From: Actinomycetes bacterium
Lineage (GTDB): Bacteria; Actinomycetota; CALGFH01
Length of the DNA: 17,192 nt
Assembly (NCBI GenBank): GCA_030152105.1
Contig: JASLIH010000043.1
Coordinates: forward strand, 1-17,192
Reading direction: 5' to 3'
In this document: positions 1 through 5,322 of the stretch, piece by piece
Layout of the letters: every line of letters begins with the position of its first letter
How positions within the stretch are numbered: the stretch's first letter is position 1
Position numbers and translations under genes: made by a program
The notes under the pieces: generated by a model
Database searches by the model: none
The model's input: the letters and a program-made list of their open reading frames with translations, nothing else
What the model was told of the DNA's origin: nothing

Positions 1-117
1 GTCCACGGGCAGCCGCCGGAATGTGCAGATCACAGGGTCCACGCACGACGCACTCCAGACGCGTGTTGTCGGCGTTTGCGGCGGAGTCGCGGATGGTCGT
101 TCCTCGCCGATCGGCGG

Positions 118-1125
118 CTACCCGCTTCGGCTCAGCTTCGACTTGGTCTGTTCGACGTCCATGCCGTGAAGCTTCAGCAGGTTCTCGCCGAGGATCTTCC
201 GCTTGGCCTGCTCCGTGAGCTGCGGATATCCGTAGCCGTCGCACAGATCCTGGGGGATCGCGAAGTCCATGAACGCCTCGAGCGCCCACTGCGGATGGAA
301 CAGCGGCGCCTCCGAGCCGTAAACGATCTTGTCCTCGCCGCACCAGAACAGCAGTTTGCCCATGATCTCGGCGAACATGCGCGGCGCGCGCACCACGAAG
401 TTGATCGTCGCGGCGATCGACGCGTACAGGTTCGGGTGGCGGATGAGCTGCCAGCAGACCTCGTCGATGAACGGCAGCCCGACGTGGAAGATGACGAAGT
501 TGAGGTCGGGGAAGTTGGCCGCCGCCCCGTCCATGTCCCAGGTCTGGGTGGCCTCGATCGGCTGCGGGCCGAGGGGCACGCCCTTGTGGACCCCGATCAG
601 GTTGACGCCCAGCTCCTGGGCCTTCTCGAACACCGGGAAGGCGACCTGGGGGTCGTCCATCCGCCAGGGGAACGGCCGGCCGTAGTCGTAGCGGACGTTG
701 TAGAACTTGAACGCCTTGGCCCCGAACTCGCCCACCTGCCGCTCCATCAGGTCGAGGGCGCGGCGGCCCTCCAGCGGGTTGACCGAGCCCCAGAACATCG
801 TCCGGTCGGGGTTGCGCCTGGCCAGCTCGGCACACTCCTCCCAGGGCGAGAGGCCGTCGCGGAACAGGTCGGTCAGCGGCAGCGGCATGGCGCACAGCAT
901 GTCGGTGGAGCTGTTGCGGTAGACCATCTCGTCGATGTCGTCGACGGTCCACTGGCGCAGGAACTCCTCGGCCGGCATGACCGGCTCGCCCTCGGGGGTG
1001 AGGGTGGCGTGGAAGGCGTACAGGTGGTTGATGAACATCTCCCCCGCCGGCCCGAAGGCGTTCTTCTTCTCGAAGTTGAAGACGTGGGCCACGCCGTCGA
1101 ACACGATCGCGTCGTCGCCGATCAT
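118..1125 (-). CDS. amidohydrolase-fold protein (amidohydrolase_2 type)
   Basis: The gene encodes 335 residues. The ATG at 1125 has a near-perfect Shine-Dalgarno sequence (AAGGAGGT, 6 nt spacing) and overlaps the stop of the upstream DUF59 gene in an ATGA, so the two are translationally coupled. The sequence reads as a TIM-barrel amidohydrolase_2 protein: H14 near the N terminus, a KAFKFYNVRYDYG strand (K140), GVHKG (H180), FHVGLP (H214) and a late YGSEAP (E272). The usual N-terminal HxH is H-V-F here, and the usual late Asp of GTDYP-like motifs is Glu, so the metal site may differ from typical hydrolases. The substrate cannot be read from sequence. From memory, similar amidohydrolases beside a DUF59 gene occur in actinobacterial propane monooxygenase clusters, but no monooxygenase lies in this window. 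The fold assignment is fairly secure; the function is unknown. Confidence 0.85.
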   Translation of the reverse strand: MIGDDAIVFDGVAHVFNFEKKNAFGPAGEMFINHLYAFHATLTPEGEPVMPAEEFLRQWTVDDIDEMVYRNSSTDMLCAMPLPLTDLFRDGLSPWEECAELARRNPDRTMFWGSVNPLEGRRALDLMERQVGEFGAKAFKFYNVRYDYGRPFPWRMDDPQVAFPVFEKAQELGVNLIGVHKGVPLGPQPIEATQTWDMDGAAANFPDLNFVIFHVGLPFIDEVCWQLIRHPNLYASIAATINFVVRAPRMFAEIMGKLLFWCGEDKIVYGSEAPLFHPQWALEAFMDFAIPQDLCDGYGYPQLTEQAKRKILGENLLKLHGMDVEQTKSKLSRSG

Positions 1126-1460
1126 GGGCCGACCTCCTTGGGGTGGGGCAGGAAGCGCAGCGTGCGCCGGGCCTTGTCGGACAGCCGGTCGCTGGTCCAC
1201 GGCTCGTCCCAGACGATCTCGACGCTCGCCCCGGCCATCTGTGGCAGGGCGGCCACCCGCTCGGTGATCTGGCCGACCAGGTTGGCCGCGAACGGGCACC
1301 AGCCGGTGGTCAGCAGCAGCTCGACCCGGGCCTGGTCGCCGTCGAGGTCGACCTTGCGGACCAGGCCCATGTCGACCACCGACAGCCCTTTCTCCTGGCA
1401 GCAGGGGTCGTAGACAGAGGCCAGGGCCTCCATCACGGCGGCGGTTCGGTGCTCGGCCAT
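1122..1460 (-). CDS. DUF59 / MIP18-family metal-sulfur cluster assembly protein
   Basis: This is a 112-residue single-domain protein. It shows the DUF59 signature: YDPCC (D18, P19, C20, C21), then VVDMGLV at 29-34, a V/L-rich strand, TTGWCP with C55, and a C-terminal VWDEPWTSDRLS segment. Family members (SufT, PaaD N-terminal domain, MIP18) assist Fe-S cluster assembly or insertion into client enzymes in the cytoplasm. I chose the ATG at 1460 because GGAGGT precedes it at good spacing. An in-frame TTG at 1496 would fall inside the likely -10 box. The stop overlaps the start of the amidohydrolase gene, so the two products probably act together. It is not part of a suf operon in this window. 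The specific client is unknown. Confidence 0.85.
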   Translation of the reverse strand: MAEHRTAAVMEALASVYDPCCQEKGLSVVDMGLVRKVDLDGDQARVELLLTTGWCPFAANLVGQITERVAALPQMAGASVEIVWDEPWTSDRLSDKARRTLRFLPHPKEVGP

Positions 1461-1495
1461 CTCCACCTCCAGGACCTCGGCGTCCGGGCCCTCCA

Positions 1496-1524
1496 ACCTT
1501 GTCCCGCTTCCGTCCGCCCGTCAA
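1496..1524 (-). promoter_or_regulatory. predicted sigma70-type promoter for the DUF59-amidohydrolase pair
   Basis: On the minus strand, TTGACG (1524-1519) is followed after exactly 17 nt by CAAGGT (1501-1496). This would place the transcript start near 1489, giving a leader of about 30 nt that carries the Shine-Dalgarno sequence of the 1460 ATG. This is inferred from the sequence pattern only. Confidence 0.45.
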
Positions 1525-1544
1525 TGGGCGTCGCGGCGCGCCGG

Positions 1545-1550
1545 TAGGCT
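1545..1550 (+). promoter_or_regulatory. candidate -10 box (TAGGCT) of the phosphatase gene
   Basis: TAGGCT lies about 32 nt before the GTG at 1582 and predicts a leader of about 25 nt containing GGGAGGA. The same hexamer recurs before several other genes in the window. No convincing -35 box is seen. Confidence 0.35.
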
Positions 1551-1581
1551 GGCCGGGACGAGGCTGCGAACGGGAGGAACT

Positions 1582-2346
1582 GTGACGACCGAGCAACGCG
1601 AGTGGACCCGGCTGCTGGAGTGGGAGGGGTGCCTGAACGCGCGCGACCTGGGTGGGTACGCGACCAGAGACGGGCGGGAGACCCGCTGGGGGGCGGTGGT
1701 GCGCTCGGCCAGCCTGGCCGCGCTGAGCGAGGCCGGGCGGGCCGCGGTGGCCGACTACGGGGTCCGGGCCATCGTCGACCTGCGGCTCCCGGCCGAGCTG
1801 GCCGACGACCCCAACCCGTTCGCCGAGCCCGGCGACCACGGCATCGCCTACACCAACGTCTCGTTCATCGACCCGGCGGCCGCCCCGCCCGACGCCGTCA
1901 GCACCCTGGCCGAGGACTACCTCCAGATGCTGGACCGCTACCGCGTGGGGGTCGCCGAGGCCATGACGGCGGTCGCCCGTGCCCCCGAGGGGGCGGTGCT
2001 GATCCACTGCGCGGCCGGCAAGGACCGCACCGGGCTGATCGCGGCCCTGCTGCTGGGGCTGGCCGGCGTGCCCGCCGAGACGATCGCCGCCGACTACGCC
2101 ATGACGGCCGAGCTGCTGCGGTCCCGGGAGCGGGAGTGGCTGGAGGGCCTGGAGCCGGAGGAGCGGGCCGAGCGCGAGGCCATGCTGGCCCGGTACGCCC
2201 CCACCGCCGAGGTCATGTCGGGGGTGCTCGAGGGGCTGGCCGAGCGCTTCGGCGGGGTCGAGCCCTACCTGCTGGCGACCGGCATGGGCACCGACGAGCT
2301 GGACCGGCTCCGCGACCGCCTGGTCGCCCCGGCCGGGCCGCGTTGA
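1582..2346 (+). CDS. tyrosine-protein phosphatase, MptpB/LipA-like (Y_phosphatase3 type)
   Basis: The protein has 254 residues. The catalytic P-loop HCAAGKDRTG spans 142-151, with nucleophile C143, K147 and R149, which fits the HCxxGKDR form of secreted or lipid-directed tyrosine/serine phosphatases such as mycobacterial MptpB. The N-terminal NARDLGGY (19-25) and VDLR (65-68) are also typical of this family. Members dephosphorylate phosphotyrosine, phosphoserine or phosphoinositides through a cysteinyl-phosphate intermediate. No signal peptide or membrane segment is visible, so the protein is probably cytoplasmic or leaves by a non-Sec route. The GTG start at 1582 follows GGGAGGAAC. The gene is divergent from the DUF59 pair and apparently monocistronic. 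The in vivo substrate is unknown. Confidence 0.88.
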   Translation: MTTEQREWTRLLEWEGCLNARDLGGYATRDGRETRWGAVVRSASLAALSEAGRAAVADYGVRAIVDLRLPAELADDPNPFAEPGDHGIAYTNVSFIDPAAAPPDAVSTLAEDYLQMLDRYRVGVAEAMTAVARAPEGAVLIHCAAGKDRTGLIAALLLGLAGVPAETIAADYAMTAELLRSREREWLEGLEPEERAEREAMLARYAPTAEVMSGVLEGLAERFGGVEPYLLATGMGTDELDRLRDRLVAPAGPR

Positions 2347-2369
2347 CAAGCACCCCATAGTCAGGCACC

Positions 2370-2492
2370 GTGCCAGCTGTGGAAGGCTATCGGCTGACCA
2401 GGAACCGCGCCCTCGACCACGGGCGCGTCTGCTCCTGCGCCTGTCGGCGGGCCCGCCGGTCCTCGCGCGCCCCGCTGGCCGCGACCGCCTGA
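2370..2492 (+). CDS. candidate Cys-rich leader peptide upstream of the DUF4395-thioredoxin gene
   Basis: This is a 40-residue ORF starting at GTG 2370 (or GTG 2379) and ending with TGA at 2490-2492. Residues 9-26 read LTRNRALDHGRVCSCACR, with three cysteine codons in five positions (21, 23, 25). Short actinobacterial leader peptides with an R-x-[AH]-V-D-L-x-R-[VM]-x-S-x-x-C pattern precede sulfur and redox genes, and this one resembles them from memory. The Shine-Dalgarno sequence is weak (AGG). It ends 49 nt before the downstream start and could control that gene by cysteine-dependent ribosome stalling. A chance ORF in GC-rich DNA is the main alternative. The resemblance and the downstream gene type are the reasons I list it. 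Confidence 0.5.
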   Translation: MPAVEGYRLTRNRALDHGRVCSCACRRARRSSRAPLAATA

Positions 2493-2498
2493 CCGGCC
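2422..2498 (+). promoter_or_regulatory. possible attenuator-like stem-loops around the leader Cys codons
   Basis: Three inverted repeats follow one another. GGCGC (2422-2426) pairs with GCGCC (2437-2441) across a 10-nt loop holding two Cys codons. A 14-bp palindrome CGGCGGGCCCGCCG lies at 2445-2458, directly after the third Cys codon. GGCCG (2477-2481) pairs with CGGCC (2494-2498), with the leader stop codon in the loop region. No U-tract follows, so any control is more likely translational or Rho-linked. GC-rich DNA produces such repeats easily, hence the low confidence. Confidence 0.25.
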
Positions 2499-2541
2499 GG
2501 GCCGCACCCCCCTCTGCTCGTCGCGCACCCAGGATGGTCCC

Positions 2542-3255
2542 GTGATGCCTTCCACCCTCAGTTTCCGGCCGACCGCCGATCCCTACGCCGACACCGACGT
2601 GGTCGACGCCCGCGCCCCCCGGTTCCTCCAGGCGACCATCGGCGCCGGGGCGGTGCTCGCCCTGGTGACCGGGTGGTGGTGGCTGTACGGCCTGCTGGCC
2701 CTGCAGCTGATCGCCGGGCTGGTCCTGGGGCGGCGCTGGTGCCTGCCCTGTGTGGCCTACTTCGAGCTCGTCCAGCCCCGGGTGGGCGAGGGCCGGGTCG
2801 AGGACGCCCGGCCGCCCCGGTTCGCCAACAAGATCGGGGCGACCGTCCTGAGCCTGGCCGTGCTCGCCCACCTGGCCGGCCTGGGCGTCGCCGGGACGGC
2901 GCTGGGGGCGCTGGTCGCCGGGCTCGCCCTGCTGGCCGCGGCCACCGGCCTGTGCGTCGGCTGCGAGCTCTACAAGCTTGGGGCACGGCTGCGCGGGGTG
3001 CGCCCGGGCGCCGTCGGCGCCCTCGACCTGGCCGACGTCGGGGCCGCCCCCGGCCGCCCGGCCGTGGTCCAGTTCACCCACCCGCTGTGCAGCGACTGCC
3101 ACGAGCTGTCCGAGCGCCTGGCCGGCGGTCCCCAGCCGCTCCACACCGTGGACGTGTCCCGGCGGCCCGACCTGGCCCGCCGCTACCACGTGGCCGTCGT
3201 CCCGGCCGCCTTCCGGGTCGCCGGCGACGGCACCGTGGTCGAGCGTCTCGCCTAG
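2542..3255 (+). CDS. DUF4395 membrane protein fused to a thioredoxin-like domain
   Basis: The protein has 237 residues. The N-terminal two thirds match the DUF4395 pattern: four likely membrane helices (about 32-46, 48-64, 98-115, 118-137), with CLPC at 67-70 and CVGC at 138-141 close to membrane ends. The C-terminal part (about 170-237) is a short thioredoxin-like fold: a beta strand VVQFTHPL leads into CSDC (183-186), and VVP (P221) sits at the cis-proline position. Three CxxC motifs in one chain suggest electron transfer between membrane and soluble dithiols. DUF4395 genes often sit beside separate thioredoxin or rhodanese genes; here the domains are fused. The GTG start at 2542 follows AGGATGG, with the adjacent ATG at 2545 as the alternative. 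The redox partner is unknown. The stop shares a CTAG with the convergent methyltransferase gene. Confidence 0.82.
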   Translation: MMPSTLSFRPTADPYADTDVVDARAPRFLQATIGAGAVLALVTGWWWLYGLLALQLIAGLVLGRRWCLPCVAYFELVQPRVGEGRVEDARPPRFANKIGATVLSLAVLAHLAGLGVAGTALGALVAGLALLAAATGLCVGCELYKLGARLRGVRPGAVGALDLADVGAAPGRPAVVQFTHPLCSDCHELSERLAGGPQPLHTVDVSRRPDLARRYHVAVVPAAFRVAGDGTVVERLA

Positions 3256-3920
3256 CCGGCCCTGGTCAGCAGGTGCAGGTAGCCGTAGCCGTCCCCGGGG
3301 CTGAACCCCTCGGCCACCACCGCCAGGCCGGCGGCGGCCAGCCAGCCGTCGACCCGCTCGCGCGCCGGGTAGAAGTGGTAGCCGTCGCGCGACTCCTCAC
3401 CGCGGACCACCGGCAGCCCCCGGGCGGTGGCGTCGGCCAGCTCCCGGTCCAGCTCCTCGTCGTCGACCTGCTCGACGGTCAGGTACACGTGCCCGCCGGG
3501 GCGGACGGCCCGGGCCAGGTTGGCGGCCACCCGCGGCCAGTCCTCGGGCGGGACGTTCTCCATCGCGTCGACGCACATGACGGCGTCGAACTCGGCCGCG
3601 AAGTCGAGCTCCTGGAGGCCGACACGCTCCAGGGGGACGGCCGGGAACCGGGCCCGGGCCCTGCCCAGCATCCCGGTCGACTGGTCGGTGCCGACGACCC
3701 GGCGGCCGGCATCCTGCACCATGGCGAAGTACTTGCCGGTGCCGCAGGCCGCGTCCAGGACGGTCCCGCCGGGCGGGCAGCGCTCCAGCAGGTCGGCGAC
3801 GAAGCGGCGGTGGGTGGGGCCGATCTCCCCGTACTGCTCGTCGTAGGTGAAGGCGTGGATGGCGTCGTGCCGCTCCTCGGCTGTCTGACGCCGCTCCCGC
3901 AGCCAGGCCGTTCGGTCCAC
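3252..3920 (-). CDS. class I SAM-dependent methyltransferase
   Basis: The protein has 222 residues. SAM-binding motif I is VLDAACGTGKY (54-64), followed by the acidic residue D79 in VVGTDQS (motif II), FDAVMCVDAMENVP (motif IV region) and RPGGHVYLTVE (motif V). It is a small-molecule-type Rossmann methyltransferase with no extra domain, so the acceptor substrate cannot be named. The GTG start at 3920 is preceded by GAGGAG with 6 nt spacing. An ATG five bases upstream is in another frame. It lies 19 bp after a second methyltransferase gene on the same strand, and the two are probably co-transcribed. Its TAG overlaps the convergent DUF4395 gene's TAG in a single CTAG. Confidence 0.85.
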   Translation of the reverse strand: MDRTAWLRERRQTAEERHDAIHAFTYDEQYGEIGPTHRRFVADLLERCPPGGTVLDAACGTGKYFAMVQDAGRRVVGTDQSTGMLGRARARFPAVPLERVGLQELDFAAEFDAVMCVDAMENVPPEDWPRVAANLARAVRPGGHVYLTVEQVDDEELDRELADATARGLPVVRGEESRDGYHFYPARERVDGWLAAAGLAVVAEGFSPGDGYGYLHLLTRAG

Positions 3921-3939
3921 GGCATGCTCCTCTCTCGTG

Positions 3940-4773
3940 TCAGGTGGCCGTTCCCGGCCACGACAGGGTGGTCACCCGGCGTGGCTGGCCGCTCACCCAG
4001 ACGCCGTCGACCTGCCGGGTGCCCTCGTCCAGCAGGGCCTCGGCGACCTCGGGGTCGCGTGCCGCCGGGAGGCACAGGCGCCGGCGGGTGAACGCCACCA
4101 GCTCGTCGAAGTCGTCGAAGCCGAACCGGTCCGGCTGCTCCCAGTCCTGGCGGTCCACCTCCAGGCCGGCGGCGCCGAGGGCGGCCACGGCGTCGTCGGC
4201 GCCCGGGCCGGTCGGGCGGTCCAGGTCGTGGAACCGGCGCCACAGCGGGCGCAGGCCGGCCAGCGGATGCCGGTCGGTCAGCTCGGCCACCACCCGGCGG
4301 CGAGCGTGGCCGGTCAGGGCCAGGGCGAACGGGGCCAGGTCGGCCACGTTGTAGAGGACGTGGTGGCAGACGACCACGTCGGCCGGGCCGACCCGGCCGG
4401 CCACCTCGGGCCAGCGGCCCTCGACCGCCTCGGCCGGCACCCCGGCGGCGTCGGCGGCGTCCAGGAACGACGCCACCATGGCCGGCGACTCGTCCACCGC
4501 CACCAGCCGGCTGGCCAGCCCGGCCAGGGGCAGGCTGGCCGCGCCCGCGCCGGCGCCGACGTCCAGGACGCTGCCCCCCTCCGGCATGAATCGGGCCGCC
4601 TCCAGGTTCGAGGGGGTGGCCGGCCGCGACCCGGCCCGCCTGGCCCGGGACCGGAACAGCCCGACCGGGTACCCCCAGGGCGACTCGGGGGCGGCGGCCA
4701 GGATCTCGCTGGGGATCGCCCAGCCGTCCAGCTGCTCGCGCCACCGCTCCAGGGCGCCCGCCTGCCCGTCCAT
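3940..4773 (-). CDS. SAM-dependent methyltransferase domain protein
   Basis: The protein has 277 residues from the ATG at 4773. Motif I is VLDVGAGAGAAS (69-80), followed by VAVDES (D94) and a VVVCHHVLYNV strand-loop near 133-143 typical of class I methyltransferases. An N-terminal helical cap of about 65 residues precedes the Rossmann core. The ATG at 4773 has no Shine-Dalgarno sequence but has TAGCCT at -13 to -8, consistent with a leaderless transcript. An in-frame GTG at 4800 has neither signal. It is first in a two-methyltransferase operon with the gene ending at 3252. No phosphorylation, tRNA or cofactor-specific motif is evident, so the substrate remains unknown. Confidence 0.8.
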   Translation of the reverse strand: MDGQAGALERWREQLDGWAIPSEILAAAPESPWGYPVGLFRSRARRAGSRPATPSNLEAARFMPEGGSVLDVGAGAGAASLPLAGLASRLVAVDESPAMVASFLDAADAAGVPAEAVEGRWPEVAGRVGPADVVVCHHVLYNVADLAPFALALTGHARRRVVAELTDRHPLAGLRPLWRRFHDLDRPTGPGADDAVAALGAAGLEVDRQDWEQPDRFGFDDFDELVAFTRRRLCLPAARDPEVAEALLDEGTRQVDGVWVSGQPRRVTTLSWPGTAT

Positions 4774-4780
4774 GGGCGGC

Positions 4781-4786
4781 AGGCTA
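4781..4786 (-). promoter_or_regulatory. candidate leaderless -10 box (TAGCCT) for the methyltransferase operon
   Basis: TAGCCT on the minus strand spans -13 to -8 relative to the ATG at 4773. That distance would put the transcript start at or next to the A of the ATG. The same spacing is seen before other genes here. Confidence 0.4.
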
Positions 4787-4818
4787 CCCCGTCCCGGCAC
4801 CGCCGGCGGTGCCGCTGC

Positions 4819-5025
4819 CTAGTTCCAGCGGGACGACGGGGAGGCCACCCGGGCCGAGCGGGCCGGGGTGACCAGCCAGGCGGTCAGCATCGTCCTGGCG
4901 TGGCCGTGCAGGCAGAACAGCTTGACGTGCTCGACGGGGCCGTCGGTGGACGGCCACACCCAGCGGGAGACGACCTCGGCGGCGACCTCGCAGCCGGGCT
5001 CGGGACAGGCGACGATCTGGTTCAT
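4819..5025 (-). CDS. small Cys/His protein, possible zinc-ribbon-like
   Basis: The protein has 68 residues from the ATG at 5025. A CPEPGC pair (C7, C12) and FCLHGH (C38, H40, H42) could bind one zinc ion. In between lies an aromatic/valine-rich beta segment (VVSRWVW). The tail after residue 50 is basic and serine-rich. No Shine-Dalgarno sequence is seen; CACACT lies at -12 to -7 as a weak -10-like element. I do not recognise a named family and can only say that such mini zinc proteins are frequent in actinomycetes. Codons are GC-ending through the Cys/His region, which supports coding. Its role and partners are unknown. Confidence 0.6.
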   Translation of the reverse strand: MNQIVACPEPGCEVAAEVVSRWVWPSTDGPVEHVKLFCLHGHARTMLTAWLVTPARSARVASPSSRWN

Positions 5026-5160
5026 GCCGGCAGTGTGGCCCCATGGGCCGGCTGGGTCGGTGACGGCAGGCACCCGGGGCCGGTGACGTTCGGCACACCC
5101 GGCCCGAGGATGGGAATCGGCCGCCAGCCGGGAGGGTTCCCCCGTCGGAGGCGATGCCAA

Positions 5161-5319
5161 ATGCGTACATGTCCGAAGATGTGGCTGGCCGTCGCCGTCC
5201 TGCTGCTCGTGCTCGGCCTGGCCCTCACCGGCTGCCGCAAGGACGACGGGGGCGGCAGCGGCGGAGGTGGCTACGGCTACCTGCCGGCGCCGACCCGGGT
5301 GGACGGCGCGGCCTTCTAG
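5161..5319 (+). CDS. very small lipoprotein (52 aa)
   Basis: The ATG at 5161 is preceded by GGAGG (5147-5151) with 9 nt spacing. Residues 1-25 form a signal peptide: a short basic N-region (MRTCPK), the hydrophobic core WLAVAVLLLVLGLAL, and a lipobox LTGC with C25 as the lipidated cysteine. The mature part has only 28 residues: charged RKDD, a glycine-rich linker (GGGSGGGG), then YGYLPAPTRVDGAAF. It would be anchored on the outer face of the membrane. There is no recognisable function. Its stop lies 3 bp from the stop of the convergent LAL regulator. The lipobox and Shine-Dalgarno sequence together make it a good gene despite its size. Confidence 0.7.
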   Translation: MRTCPKMWLAVAVLLLVLGLALTGCRKDDGGGSGGGGYGYLPAPTRVDGAAF

Positions 5320-5322
5320 GCC

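Noticed and set aside
1..117. Possible gene or terminator left of the amidohydrolase
   Set aside because: No frame with start signals or family motifs, and no stable hairpin with a T-run, could be seen.
1461..1496. TTG at 1496 as start of the DUF59 gene
   Set aside because: It would add 12 residues not expected for the family, has a poor Shine-Dalgarno sequence, and overlaps the likely -10 box.
2343..2348. Perfect TTGACA as -35 of a promoter for the leader ORF
   Set aside because: No acceptable -10 lies 16-18 nt downstream (CACCGT/ACCGTG), and CATAGT is only 7 nt away. It also overlaps the phosphatase stop codon, so it may be chance.
2445..2458. Palindrome CGGCGGGCCCGCCG as an intrinsic terminator
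   Set aside because: There is no loop of useful size and no T-run. I kept it only as part of possible leader structure.
1126..3189. Long minus-strand open frame extending the amidohydrolase far upstream, to 3189
   Set aside because: It runs antisense through the phosphatase, leader and DUF4395 genes, is low-complexity Gly/Pro/Arg, and the ATG at 1125 has a near-perfect Shine-Dalgarno sequence.
4774..4800. GTG at 4800 as start of the second methyltransferase
   Set aside because: It has no Shine-Dalgarno sequence and no -10-like element in place. The ATG at 4773 has TAGCCT at -13 to -8.
5050..5095. Repeated CGGTGACG in the region between the Cys/His gene and the lipoprotein gene
   Set aside because: It has only two 8-bp copies with no further symmetry or spacing pattern, too little for an operator or riboswitch call.
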